A stretch of DNA of 40,808 bases from Halosimplex carlsbadense 2-9-1 (GCF_000337455.1 NZ_AOIU01000031.1:81159-121966), one strand, 5' to 3'. Counted from the first letter of the stretch, positions 8,213-16,802 are shown. The notes: generated from the sequence alone by a model not told the origin. Translations and numbers: made by a program.

Positions 8213-8977
8213 CTACGAGTAGGTAACGTTCAGTTCGAGGACGTTGGCGGTTTCGAGGACGCGCTTGGGAAGTTCCTCGCGGAAGCGCTGGTCCTCGAAG
8301 CGGTGGGAGGGGCCGGAGACGGAGATGGCACCGAGGACGCGGTCGTCGTTGCTGAGGACGGGCGCGGCGACGCAGCGGAGGCCCGAGAGGCGTTCCTCGT
8401 CGTCGAACGCGACGCCGCGCTCGCGGATCTCGGCGAGGGTCTCGAACAGTTCGTCCCGGTCGGTGACGGTGCGGTCGGTGGTCTCGGGGAGGCCGTGGCG
8501 GTCGATGATCTCGTCGACGCGCTCCTCGGAGCAGTGGGCGAGGATCGCCTTGCCCAGCGCCGTGCTGTGGAGACAGACGCGGTTGCCGACGTGTTCTTTC
8601 ACGCGGACGGCGTTCTCGCCGCGGGTCCGGTAGAGGTACGTGCCTTTGCCGTGCTCCTCGACGAGCAGGTTACAGAGCTCGCCGGTCTCGTTGGCCAGCC
8701 GGTCGAGTTCGGGACGAGCGATCTCGAAGATCTGCGACTGGTTGCGGGCGTACGCGCCGTGTTCGAGGAATCGGAGGCCGATGCGGTACTCGTCGTCGGC
8801 TTTGACGACGTAGGCCTCCTGTTCGAGCGTGCTCAGGTAGTTGTGGACCGTGCTCTTCGGGAGGTCCAGGTGCGTCGACAGCTCCGTCACGCCCGCGCCC
8901 CCCAGCTCCTGAAGCCCACCGATGATCCGGAACGTGCGTTCGACCGATTTCACCGTGTTCCGCGCGGTCTGCGCCAT
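8213..8977 (-). CDS. IclR-family transcriptional regulator (next to the dehydratase gene)
   Basis: The 254-residue protein has the IclR layout: an N-terminal winged helix-turn-helix (about residues 8-65; GVTELSTHLDLPKSTVHNYL is the recognition region) and a C-terminal ligand-binding domain (about 80-250; CLHSTALGKAILAH, RGVAFDDEE, AISVSGPSHRF). Such regulators bind small carbon compounds. In Haloferax volcanii an IclR protein (XacR) controls pentose catabolism. The same strand carries the pentonate-type dehydratase gene 106 bp upstream, so that pathway is the obvious target. The frame can start at a TTG (8989), but the ATG at 8977 is preferred. A palindrome overlaps its own TATA region, suggesting self-regulation. 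Confidence 0.88.
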   Translation of the reverse strand: MAQTARNTVKSVERTFRIIGGLQELGGAGVTELSTHLDLPKSTVHNYLSTLEQEAYVVKADDEYRIGLRFLEHGAYARNQSQIFEIARPELDRLANETGELCNLLVEEHGKGTYLYRTRGENAVRVKEHVGNRVCLHSTALGKAILAHCSEERVDEIIDRHGLPETTDRTVTDRDELFETLAEIRERGVAFDDEERLSGLRCVAAPVLSNDDRVLGAISVSGPSHRFEDQRFREELPKRVLETANVLELNVTYS

Positions 8978-9000
8978 ACTCCGACTCAATACACTGGCCC

Positions 9001-9029
9001 GTAATAACCGTTCCGCAATCGCAAACGGT
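9001..9029 (-). promoter_or_regulatory. TATA-like element and overlapping palindrome before the IclR gene
   Basis: On the minus strand GGTTATTAC lies about 25-33 nt before the ATG at 8977, the normal TATA position for a leaderless archaeal mRNA. ACCGTT (9007-9012) and AACGGT (9024-9029) form a perfect inverted repeat with an 11-bp spacer that overlaps the upstream edge of this element. A regulator bound there would compete with the general transcription factors TBP and TFB. Confidence 0.45.
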
Positions 9030-9083
9030 CGTTCAGAAGTTCACTCGGGACCGAGCCAATTGTCGAGGGAGGTGGAAGACAGG

Positions 9084-9944
9084 TCAGACCGTCGTTACGG
9101 GGTTCGTCAGGGTTCCGATGTCCTCGATCTCGATCTCGACGAGGTCGTCCTCGTGGAGCGTGAAGTCGCCCTCGGGGACCAGGGCCGTTCCGGTCATCAG
9201 AACGGTGAGGTCGGGGACGACGTTGTGGCGGGTGAGGTAGGAGGACAGCTCCTCGCAGGTGCGGACCATCTCGCCGGTGTTGGTCTGGCCCTCGTAGACG
9301 ACCTCGCCGTCGCGGTGGATCTGCATCGTCATCTCCAGGTCGTGGGGGTCGTCGACTTCGCCGGCGGAGGTAACGCTGGGACCGAGCGCCGCACAGCGGT
9401 CGTACACCTTCGCCTGCGGGAGGTACAGCGGGTTCTCGCCCTCGATCGAGCGGCTGGACATGTCGTTGCCGATGGTGAACCCGACGATCTCGCCCTGGTA
9501 GAGGACGATGGCGAGTTCGGGCTCGGGCGTGTCCCAGTCGGAGTCGCCGCGGATACCGACCGACTCGTTCGGACCGACCGTCCGGCTCGGCGTCGCCTTG
9601 AAGAAGACTTCGGGCCGCTCGCTCTCGTAGACGTCGATGTACACGTCCGGCTTGTCGCTCTCCTCCTGGCGGGCCTCCTCGCTGATCTGGTAGGTGACGC
9701 CCGACGCCCACACCTCGGGCGGCTCGACGGGAAGCACGAGGTCGTCGTCGTCGAACTCGATCTCCTCGGCGTCGTCGAGGTAGGCCTCGGCGGCCTCGTC
9801 GAGGCCCTGGCGCGTCTCGTCGGCCGCGAGCAACTCGACGACCGTCGACGGGCCGTCGGGCGCGCTCGTCAGGTCGTAGGAGTCGTCTCCGTCGGACACT
9901 ACCAACCGCTCGTCGTCCCCGCGCGTCACTCGGAAGTATCTCAT
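9084..9944 (-). CDS. Fumarylacetoacetase-fold protein, probable 2-keto-3-deoxypentonate dehydratase
   Basis: The 286-residue protein belongs to the fumarylacetoacetate hydrolase superfamily. Metal ligands are expected around EPELAIVLY, and a family signature reads GFTIGNDMSSRSIEGEN followed by LPQAKVYDRCAALGPSV. In Haloferax volcanii a member of this family dehydrates 2-keto-3-deoxyxylonate to alpha-ketoglutarate semialdehyde in oxidative xylose and arabinose breakdown. Placement beside an IclR regulator and in a xylan locus fits that role; other acylpyruvate-type reactions remain possible. The ATG at 9944 starts the natural MRYFRVTRGDD, and the longer open frame upstream reads as noncoding. 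It is divergent from the isomerase/dehydrogenase pair with 233 bp between starts. Confidence 0.75.
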   Translation of the reverse strand: MRYFRVTRGDDERLVVSDGDDSYDLTSAPDGPSTVVELLAADETRQGLDEAAEAYLDDAEEIEFDDDDLVLPVEPPEVWASGVTYQISEEARQEESDKPDVYIDVYESERPEVFFKATPSRTVGPNESVGIRGDSDWDTPEPELAIVLYQGEIVGFTIGNDMSSRSIEGENPLYLPQAKVYDRCAALGPSVTSAGEVDDPHDLEMTMQIHRDGEVVYEGQTNTGEMVRTCEELSSYLTRHNVVPDLTVLMTGTALVPEGDFTLHEDDLVEIEIEDIGTLTNPVTTV

Positions 9945-9969
9945 GCTACTCACTGTGATGGACAGCCAG

Positions 9970-9980
9970 TATTTAGTTTT
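9970..9980 (-). promoter_or_regulatory. TATA-like element before the dehydratase gene
   Basis: TATTTAGTTTT (plus-strand reading; AAAACTAAATA on the minus strand) lies 26-36 nt before the ATG at 9944. That is the correct distance for an archaeal TATA box of a leaderless transcript. Confidence 0.5.
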
Positions 9981-10164
9981 GCCGGGCCACGGACGCGAAC
10001 CCGAATCGCGTGGCCGCGCCCCCGCGGGCGACGGTGGCGGTTTCGACGTCGGGTGGCTCCCGGGACCCGGCGAACCCCCGCGATTCGGCGCGTCGACGCG
10101 CCGAGAATCGCCCGAAGCCGCGGCGAGGGGTACCGCCACCGCAAGAGTTTTTGAGCGTTCGAGA

Positions 10165-10170
10165 GAGGTG
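10165..10170 (+). promoter_or_regulatory. Shine-Dalgarno site of the isomerase gene
   Basis: GAGGTG ends 7 nt before the ATG at 10178 and supports that start. Most neighbouring genes instead look leaderless. AGAGTTTTTGAG about 25-35 nt before the ATG is a weak TATA candidate. Confidence 0.5.
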
Positions 10171-10177
10171 AACACAC

Positions 10178-11143
10178 ATGGACGTAGGTGTGCTGACAGT
10201 GGCACTCGGCGGCGAATCGCTCGACGACGCGTTCGCGTACCTGGCCGACCAGGGCGTCGACGCCGTCGAACTGGGCTGTGGCGGGTTCGTCGGCGACGAC
10301 CACCTCCCGCGCGAGGAGTATCTCGACGACGAGGACGCCCAGGCCGACCTGCAGGCCAGCCTCGATGAGCACGACCTGTACGTCTCGGCCCTGGCGACGC
10401 ACAACAACCCGCTCCACCCCGACGACGAGCGGGCGGCTCGAGCCGACACCGAACTCCGGGAGGCCATCGAGCTGGCCGACCAGCTCGGCGTCGACGCGGT
10501 GACCTGCTTCTCCGGCCTCCCGGCGGGCGGTCCGAACGACGAGACGCCCAACTGGATCACGGCGCCGTGGCCGAACGAGCACCACGAGGCCCACGAGTAC
10601 CAGTGGGAGGTCGCCGAGGAGTACTGGTCGGATCTGGCCGAACACGCGAAAGCCCACGACGTGTACGTCGGCATCGAGATGCACCCGAACATGCTGGTGT
10701 ACGAACCCACGGGAATGCTCGAACTGCGCGAGCGGACCAACGAGTACATCGGCGCGAACTTCGACCCGTCGCACCTGTTCTGGCAGGGCATCGACATCAC
10801 CGAGGCCATCCGCTTCCTCGGCGAGGAAGACGCCATCCATCACTTCCACGCCAAGGACACGAAGGTCTACGAGTCGAACTCCCGCGTCAAGGGCGTGCTG
10901 GACACCGAGCCCTACACGGAGGAACCGGACCGCTCGTGGCTGTTCAGGTCGATCGGCTACGGCCACGGCGAGGAGTTCTGGAAGGACGTGGTCTCGACCC
11001 TGCGGATGATCGACTACGACGGCGCCCTCTCCATCGAGCACGAGGACTCGCTGACCTCCCCGAACGAGGGCCTGGAGAAGGCCATCGACGTGCTCCAGCG
11101 TTCCGTCTTCGAGACCACCCCCGGCGACGCCTACTGGGCCTGA
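10178..11143 (+). CDS. Sugar phosphate isomerase/epimerase-like TIM-barrel protein
   Basis: The 321-residue protein has the xylose-isomerase-like (AP endonuclease family 2) barrel. Candidate metal-binding acidic and His residues occur at the ends of strands: GIEMHPNM, NFDPSHLFWQ, HFHAKDTKV and SIEHED. It is cytoplasmic, with no signal. Proteins of this group act as sugar isomerases, epimerases or 3-keto-glycoside lyases and are very often paired with Gfo/Idh/MocA dehydrogenases, exactly as here: the next gene starts 3 nt after this one ends, so the two are translationally linked. The precise substrate cannot be read from sequence. A sugar or polyol released from plant glycans is the likely class. 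Confidence 0.8.
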   Translation: MDVGVLTVALGGESLDDAFAYLADQGVDAVELGCGGFVGDDHLPREEYLDDEDAQADLQASLDEHDLYVSALATHNNPLHPDDERAARADTELREAIELADQLGVDAVTCFSGLPAGGPNDETPNWITAPWPNEHHEAHEYQWEVAEEYWSDLAEHAKAHDVYVGIEMHPNMLVYEPTGMLELRERTNEYIGANFDPSHLFWQGIDITEAIRFLGEEDAIHHFHAKDTKVYESNSRVKGVLDTEPYTEEPDRSWLFRSIGYGHGEEFWKDVVSTLRMIDYDGALSIEHEDSLTSPNEGLEKAIDVLQRSVFETTPGDAYWA

Positions 11144-11146
11144 ACC

Positions 11147-12301
11147 ATGACGGAGGAATCACTCTCCGTCGGCGTCCTCGGCTATCGCTTCATGGGCAAA
11201 GCCCACGCGAACGCGCTGGCGCGCCTGCCGATGTTCTTCCCGGAGGCGCCCGCGGTCGAGCGGGAGGTCATCGTCGGGCGCGACGAGGAGGCGCTCGCGG
11301 ACGCCGCCGACCAGCTGGGCTTCAACAGGTACGCGACCGACTGGGAAGACGTGGTCGAGGAGGTGGACGTGTTCTACAACCTCGGACCGAACAACATCCA
11401 CGCCGACCCCTCGATCGCGGCGCTGGAGGCCGACACGCACGTCTTCTGCGAGAAGCCGCTCGCGCACACGCTCGACGACGCCGAGCGCATGCGCGACGCC
11501 GCCCGCGACTCGGCGGCGACCGCGGGCATCGCCTTCAACTACCGGTTCATCCCCGCGATCCGGTACGCGAAGAACCTGATCGACGCGGGCGAACTCGGCG
11601 ATATCCACCACGTCCGCGGGCGGTACCTCCAGGACTGGCTGGTCGACCCCGAGGCGCCGTGGTCCTGGCGCAACTCGAAGGAACACGCGGGGTCGGGCGC
11701 GCTCGGTGACCTCGGCGCCCACACCATCGACCTGGCGCGTTTCCTCGTCGGCGACCGCGCCGGCGACATCTCGCGGCTGTCGGGGCATCTCCAGACGTTC
11801 GTCGACGAACGGCCGGTCCCCGGCGGCGACGAGGGATCGCTGGAGGGGGGCGGTGGCGACTCGACGGAGACGCGCGAGGTGACCGTCGACGACGCCTACA
11901 CCGCACAGGCCGAGTTCGAGAACGGCGCGATGGCGACCTTCGAGGCGTCGCGGTTCGCCAACGGCCGCAAGAACGACCACACGATCGCCATCGAGGGGTC
12001 GAAAGGCAGCCTCTCGTTCTCGCTCGAACGCCTGAACGAACTCGAACTGCTCACCGAAGGTGATCGGGGCTTCCAGACGATCAACGTCACCGCCCCCGAC
12101 GACCCCTACATCGACCACTGGTGGCCCGAGGGCCACGTCATCGGCTGGGAACACACGTTCGTCCACGAGAACTTCGAGTTCCTCTCGGCGGCCGCCGCCG
12201 GCGAGGCCCACAGCCCTTCCTTCGAGGACGGCTATCGCGTGCAGGAACTGCTCGCCGCGATCGAGGCGTCCGACGACGCCGGCGAGTGGGTCGACGTCTA
12301 A
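11147..12301 (+). CDS. Gfo/Idh/MocA-family NAD(P)-dependent sugar dehydrogenase
   Basis: The 384-residue protein has an N-terminal Rossmann domain (GYRFMGKAHANA in place of the usual GxGxxG, still the family's nucleotide loop), the conserved EKPLAH with the catalytic Lys near residue 104, and a C-terminal alpha/beta domain containing DLGAHTIDLARFL. A Gly/Asp-rich loop around residues 225-240 looks like a halophilic insertion. Members oxidise or reduce a hydroxyl on sugars, inositols or glycosides. Together with the preceding isomerase-like gene it probably forms a two-step module for one sugar. It ends before a long convergent gap. The GYRFMG loop is seen in inositol- and glycoside-oxidising members, but the substrate is undetermined. 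Confidence 0.82.
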   Translation: MTEESLSVGVLGYRFMGKAHANALARLPMFFPEAPAVEREVIVGRDEEALADAADQLGFNRYATDWEDVVEEVDVFYNLGPNNIHADPSIAALEADTHVFCEKPLAHTLDDAERMRDAARDSAATAGIAFNYRFIPAIRYAKNLIDAGELGDIHHVRGRYLQDWLVDPEAPWSWRNSKEHAGSGALGDLGAHTIDLARFLVGDRAGDISRLSGHLQTFVDERPVPGGDEGSLEGGGGDSTETREVTVDDAYTAQAEFENGAMATFEASRFANGRKNDHTIAIEGSKGSLSFSLERLNELELLTEGDRGFQTINVTAPDDPYIDHWWPEGHVIGWEHTFVHENFEFLSAAAAGEAHSPSFEDGYRVQELLAAIEASDDAGEWVDV

Positions 12302-12871
12302 CTCGACCTGTTTTCTCCTCAGCACCGTTCGGCCACCACCCTCCCGACCGCTTCGGCCGCCAGTGCCAGCGGCCTCTGCGGTGGCCCACCTCACCGATCG
12401 ACCGGTCGCTTCGCCCCCGACCTCCCTTCGGCCTGGACGGCCTGTGAACGGTCCGGTCCGACGGACGACGACCGTGAACGTCGATCCACCCTCCACGACC
12501 GACCGTCTCGTCGGTACGAACTCCGCCTCTTCTGCCGAGAAAGTTGTTCTCTAAAGATGGAGATCGTTCTGTAAATACATCCGGAGATATGCGCCGAATA
12601 TCTCGTCGAAGCCGCCAGTGATGCAGTCTGGACCGGATATCTCGGGAAGCGGCCCTATACACAGACAGAACTGTGCCCTTCTCAAATAGAACGATATCGA
12701 GACGCCGACACTGAGGTTCAGAGGCGAGACGAGCCAACTCACGGAACGGTACGCCGTATCGCACGCCCGATATACAGTACTGAGCCGCGTCCGGATTACA
12801 TAATTACGAGTGTAAGGCCCCCATACTCGGTATCGAGTAAACAATCGAATCGAGAACGGCGTTCGCCGTGG
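12302..12871. other. Convergent intergenic stretch, lower GC on the right
   Basis: These 570 bp lie between the ends of two converging genes, which is long for such a gap. A T-run at 12309-12313 just past the dehydrogenase stop could serve as a terminator. From about 12540 the A/T content rises. A 97-residue minus-strand frame (12551-12844) is rich in Arg, Tyr, Cys and Ser and does not look like a haloarchaeal protein. The only clear structure is the inverted repeat at 12584-12604. Confidence 0.5.
12584..12604. repeat. Perfect 7-bp inverted repeat with 7-bp spacer
   Basis: GAGATAT and ATATCTC flank GCGCCGA. It lies in a gap between two 3' ends, where a promoter operator is not expected. It may be a stem-loop of a transcript, a binding site for an unseen small gene, or a remnant of a lost element. 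Confidence 0.4.
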
Positions 12872-14572
12872 CTACTCGTCGGTAAGGCGGTCGCGGAGGA
12901 CGCGATAGGCTTCTTTGGGCCGGCGATACTCGTCGAGGACGCCCTTGTTGTTGCGGGTCCGCGGTCGCGTCATCGCCCGGTCGGGATCCGTGAGCGTGTC
13001 GCAGAACTGCCAGACGGTGAACCCGGCGACGCTCTCGCGCTCGCGGAACAGGTCGACGCAGTCGGCGAGCAGGTCCGCCTGGTAGGACTCGGACCACTTG
13101 CGGCCCTCGTGGGTGCGGTCGCCGGGGACGGCGCCGGCGCCGAACTCCGTGACGACGATCGGTTTCTCGCCGTAGTCGGCCTCGATACCGTCGAGGAACT
13201 CGCCCCAGTCGCCGTCGCGGTACCAGCCCCAGTAGGCGTTGACCGACAGGAAGTCACAGAACTCGAAGACCCCGTCGGTCTCGCCCTCCCAGTCGCTGTT
13301 CGAGGCGACCGTGATCAGCCGCGAGCCGTCGACGCCGTCGGCGGTCCACTTCAGCTTGCGGGTGCCTTCGACGACTGTCGCCTCGTCGTTCGCGCACTCG
13401 TTCGAGAGGCTCCAGGCGAAGATCGAGGGGTGGTGGCGGTCCCGCTCGATCGCCTCCAGGAGCGTGCGCTGGGCGCGCTCCTGAGTGGACACCATCGTCG
13501 ACTCGTCGACCTGCCACAGCGGGATCTCCTCGACCACGAGCACGCCCGCCTCGTCACAGAGGTCGAGAAAACGCGGATGGTTCGGGTAGTGCGAGCACCT
13601 GACCGCGTTACAGCCGGCCCGCCGTATCAGGTCGAGGTCCCGTTCCTGGACCCGCAGCGGCTGGGCGGATCCCCACTCCGGGTGGTCCTCGTGGCGGTTG
13701 ACGCCGGCGATATCGACCGGCTCGCCGTTGACGAGGATCTCGCGGCCGCCCGTCGAGACGGTGCGAAAGCCGATCCGGTCGCGCAGGTCGTCGACGAAGG
13801 CGCCACCCTCGCGCTCGGCCCGCTCGCCGTGCAGTCGCGCTTCGACGTCGTAGAGCATCGGGTCGTCGGGCGTCCAGCGGTCCACGTCCTCGACGTCGAG
13901 AGCGAGCGTCGCCGTGGCGGCGTCCATCCCGTCCACTTCGACGGAGTCGGTGACCGATGCGTCGCCGACCGAGACGGTCAGGTCGGGTTCGGCCGGTCGC
14001 GGGCCCACGTTGTGGAGCGTCACCTCCGCTGCGACGGTCGCTTCGTCCCCGTAGAGGTCGTAGTCGACGGCGAGGTTCCGAACGTACACGTCGGGCACGC
14101 GCTCGACGACCACCTCGCGGTGGATACCGCCGTGGGGAAACCAGTCGGCGTCGTCGTGGGGGAGCGTCGCCTCCCTGCGGGTGTTGTCGGCGCGGACGAC
14201 CAGTTCGTGTTCGCCCGCGTCGAGGTTTCGGGCGAGCCCGGTGAACGGCGTGTAGGACCCCTCGTGACTCGCGATCTCCTCGCCGTCGAGATAGACCGTC
14301 GCGTCGCGGGCGACCCCGTGGAAAGTGAACAGTTGGGACCCCTCGGCCCGGGTCTCGAACGTCCGTCGATACCACGCCGGGCCGACGTAGTCGGCGTACT
14401 CCCGGTGGGCGTTCCAGGAGCTCGGAACGCTGAGTCGATCCGCTTCCTCGGTCGGAAACGACTCGCCGTAGTCGGCTTCGTACCCCTCGTTTCCGGGGTC
14501 GGTGAGGAACTCCCACTGTCCGTCGAGGGTCCGCTGGCGCCGTTCCGTCGTCGTCTCGAAGGTCCTGTGCAT
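12872..14572 (-). CDS. GH2 glycoside hydrolase (beta-galactosidase/beta-glucuronidase family)
   Basis: The 566-residue enzyme has the GH2 order: jelly-roll sugar-binding domain (about residues 10-170; GPAWYRRTFE), immunoglobulin-like domain (about 175-275) and TIM barrel (about 280-560). The acid/base is Glu392 in WSLSNEC and the nucleophile Glu476 in VVTEFGAG. The short length and the TEFGAG context resemble beta-glucuronidase-like members more than the large LacZ type, though beta-galactosidase or beta-xylosidase-like activity cannot be excluded. There is no signal peptide, so it would act on imported oligosaccharides. It is divergent from the binding-protein gene. A TATA element 26-32 nt before its ATG predicts a leaderless mRNA. 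Confidence 0.82.
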   Translation of the reverse strand: MHRTFETTTERRQRTLDGQWEFLTDPGNEGYEADYGESFPTEEADRLSVPSSWNAHREYADYVGPAWYRRTFETRAEGSQLFTFHGVARDATVYLDGEEIASHEGSYTPFTGLARNLDAGEHELVVRADNTRREATLPHDDADWFPHGGIHREVVVERVPDVYVRNLAVDYDLYGDEATVAAEVTLHNVGPRPAEPDLTVSVGDASVTDSVEVDGMDAATATLALDVEDVDRWTPDDPMLYDVEARLHGERAEREGGAFVDDLRDRIGFRTVSTGGREILVNGEPVDIAGVNRHEDHPEWGSAQPLRVQERDLDLIRRAGCNAVRCSHYPNHPRFLDLCDEAGVLVVEEIPLWQVDESTMVSTQERAQRTLLEAIERDRHHPSIFAWSLSNECANDEATVVEGTRKLKWTADGVDGSRLITVASNSDWEGETDGVFEFCDFLSVNAYWGWYRDGDWGEFLDGIEADYGEKPIVVTEFGAGAVPGDRTHEGRKWSESYQADLLADCVDLFRERESVAGFTVWQFCDTLTDPDRAMTRPRTRNNKGVLDEYRRPKEAYRVLRDRLTDE

Positions 14573-14597
14573 GCCTGTCTTTCGGTCACCGGGCTCG

Positions 14598-14635
14598 AAT
14601 AAACGTTGCTACCCGGTCGGGCGAAACGTTAACAT
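14598..14635. promoter_or_regulatory. Divergent promoter region of the GH2 and solute-binding-protein genes
   Basis: AATAAAC (14598-14604; GTTTATT on the minus strand) lies 26-32 nt before the GH2 start. GTTAACAT (14628-14635) lies 26-33 nt before the ATG at 14661. Each TATA-like box overlaps a copy of AAACGTT (14601-14607 and 14624-14630), a direct repeat spaced 23 bp apart that could be a shared regulator site. Confidence 0.4.
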
Positions 14636-14660
14636 CAACTGTCACTAGGTGCCGGTATCG

Positions 14661-16802
14661 ATGGCTGGCGACCCTCACGACCGCGGCGACATCGACGGTG
14701 GCGCGGACAGTGGACGGACCGGTTCCGGGACAGTGGACAGACGAGCGTTCATTTCGATCGCCGGGACGGCCGCCGCAGCGGCGCTGTCGGGCTGTTCGAA
14801 CGAGTCCGACGGCGACTCGACGACGGCCGGTCGGCAACGCGAGGTGGACGGGCCGGTGGTGTCGGTGATGACGGGCGCCCAACCGAGCACGCTCGACATG
14901 GGGCCGAGCATGAACACCCCCGCCGGGCGGCCGCACTTCGAGGGGTTTCTCCAGAGCCTCGTCCTCCCGACGCACGCGCCGACCGGTGAGTCGCTCACGA
15001 GCGGCCACACCTGGACGGTCGACGGGTCGACCCTGTCGGTCCCCTGCGCCGTCGAGTCGTTCGAGGGTACCGACGGGGGGTCGATCCGGTATCGGTTCGA
15101 CGACCGGTTGACCTACTGGTCGGGCGAGCCCCTCGACGGCCGGGCGTACTACCTCCGCGACCGGATCGGGTGGCTGGAGACGAACGGCGCCTTCCGCGAG
15201 GAGTCGTTCGGGAGCGAGCTGGAGAGCGACACCGTCTACCGGCGGGAGCCACTCGCCGGGCCGACGAACCCGGTGGCCGCGCGGGCGAACGCCCACCCCG
15301 GCATGGCGCCGCTGCCGCCCGCCTACAGCGAGCCCTGGGTCGAACAGTTCGCGGACGCGACGACGGAGGAGGCGGTCCGACAGACGTACCTCGACTACCA
15401 CCAGGGGAAGCTGTCCGTGGAGACGTTCGCCGAGGAGGGCTACGGAACCGGGCGCTACGAGGTCCGGTCGGCCGACGACGTGACCAGCGAACTGGTCGAA
15501 CTCCCCCACGGCCTGCGCACCAACACGGAGTTCGTCTACGCCGAACCCCGGTCGGAGTATCCCGGCCCCACAGACCGACCGACGCTCCGGATCGTCTGCG
15601 GGGCGGGGATGGGCGCGCCGGCGATGTCGGGACTCAGGGGCGGCGGGGGCGGCGGTCGCCCGTCGGGCTCGTTGTACGATCCGCGGGACTTCGTCAACGG
15701 CGACGAGATCGACTTCGGGCGGGGCGTGATCGCCGAGTCGAAAGCCGACTTCTTCCGAAAACAGGTGCCCGACGACATCGAGCAGCTGAGGACCTGGCCC
15801 AACCCCGCCGGCGGCGGGCGCCAGCTCACGTTCAACTGGGCCAACGACCACCTCCGGCGGCTGTGGGTACGCCGAGCCATCGTCGCCGCCGCGCCGTTCG
15901 GGCGCATGCGCTCGAACCAGTACGGCCGCGGGTCGATGGCGCCCTCGTCCGACGCCGGGACGCTCGGGTCGATCGCCGAGCGCGCGCTCGGCGAGTCGTT
16001 CGTCGAGTCGCTGTACACCTATCCGCTCGAATCGGACACCGACCTGGCGGCGCGGTGGCTGCGCCGGGCCGGCTACGAGCGCGTCGACGGCCTGTGGACG
16101 GGTCCGGACGGGGAGGAGCTCTCCCTGCTGCTCTCGGTCTTCTCGTCGGAGATCGGCGACGTGCAGACGCTGGTCGCCCGCCTGAAATCCTTCGGGATTG
16201 CCGTCGAGACAGAGCAGCTGCTCGCCGGCGGCATTTCCTACGAGGGCAACGTCGAGGCGGGCGGATTCGATCTGCTCGTCTCGAACGCGCCCGCCGGCCG
16301 GTCGGTGCTGCCGTACTACGGCGACTGGTTCTCCGTCTGGGAGAGCGGGATGTCGATGCCGCCGATCGCCGTGGCGGGCAACCCGCTGGGAAGCTGCCGC
16401 GAGGACCCGCCGCTGGCGTCGGTCCCGGCGTCGGTGACGCTCCCGTCCGAACCCGGCTCGCTGGCGGTCGACGGCGCCGACTACGGCGACGGCGGCGCGA
16501 CCTACGAACACGACGCCGGCGAGACGGTCGCGCTCTGCGAGGCGGTCGACCGCCTGCGCGACGGCGGGACCGACGCCGAAGGTTTCCGCGAGGCGGCCCG
16601 ACGCTGCGCCCGCTGGTACAACTACGCGGTCCCGAACTTCGTGTTCGCCCAGGACCGAACCGGGCTCTGGGCGGAACTGAGCGAGTTCTCCGTGTCGGCC
16701 GACGCGGACCGCTCGCTCGGGATGAGTCGGGGGGAGCCGGCGGCGCCCGTCCACTACCACGTCCAGGCGGGGACGCTCCGGCGGTCGGACGCCGGGGAGT
16801 GA
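14661..16802 (+). CDS. ABC-type solute-binding lipoprotein, family 5 (oligopeptide/oligosaccharide type)
   Basis: The 713-residue protein has a Tat lipoprotein signal: twin arginines in DRRAFISIAG (Arg27-Arg28) and a lipobox ALSGC with Cys45 as the lipid-anchored residue. The remainder resembles large family-5 extracellular binding proteins (VVSVMTGAQPSTLDMGPSMN; long two-lobe architecture), which bind peptides or, in many archaea and Thermotogae, oligosaccharides. A Gly-rich insertion near residues 325-335 is unusual. No permease or ATPase gene is visible nearby, so it must work with components encoded elsewhere or be an orphan receptor. Its place inside a glycan locus suggests oligosaccharide binding. 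The ATG at 14661 is preferred over an in-frame GTG at 14649. Confidence 0.72.
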   Translation: MAGDPHDRGDIDGGADSGRTGSGTVDRRAFISIAGTAAAAALSGCSNESDGDSTTAGRQREVDGPVVSVMTGAQPSTLDMGPSMNTPAGRPHFEGFLQSLVLPTHAPTGESLTSGHTWTVDGSTLSVPCAVESFEGTDGGSIRYRFDDRLTYWSGEPLDGRAYYLRDRIGWLETNGAFREESFGSELESDTVYRREPLAGPTNPVAARANAHPGMAPLPPAYSEPWVEQFADATTEEAVRQTYLDYHQGKLSVETFAEEGYGTGRYEVRSADDVTSELVELPHGLRTNTEFVYAEPRSEYPGPTDRPTLRIVCGAGMGAPAMSGLRGGGGGGRPSGSLYDPRDFVNGDEIDFGRGVIAESKADFFRKQVPDDIEQLRTWPNPAGGGRQLTFNWANDHLRRLWVRRAIVAAAPFGRMRSNQYGRGSMAPSSDAGTLGSIAERALGESFVESLYTYPLESDTDLAARWLRRAGYERVDGLWTGPDGEELSLLLSVFSSEIGDVQTLVARLKSFGIAVETEQLLAGGISYEGNVEAGGFDLLVSNAPAGRSVLPYYGDWFSVWESGMSMPPIAVAGNPLGSCREDPPLASVPASVTLPSEPGSLAVDGADYGDGGATYEHDAGETVALCEAVDRLRDGGTDAEGFREAARRCARWYNYAVPNFVFAQDRTGLWAELSEFSVSADADRSLGMSRGEPAAPVHYHVQAGTLRRSDAGE

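Noticed and set aside
12551..12844. 97-residue minus-strand frame
   Set aside because: Rich in Arg, Tyr, Cys and Ser, without haloarchaeal acidic bias and without a promoter or Shine-Dalgarno signal.
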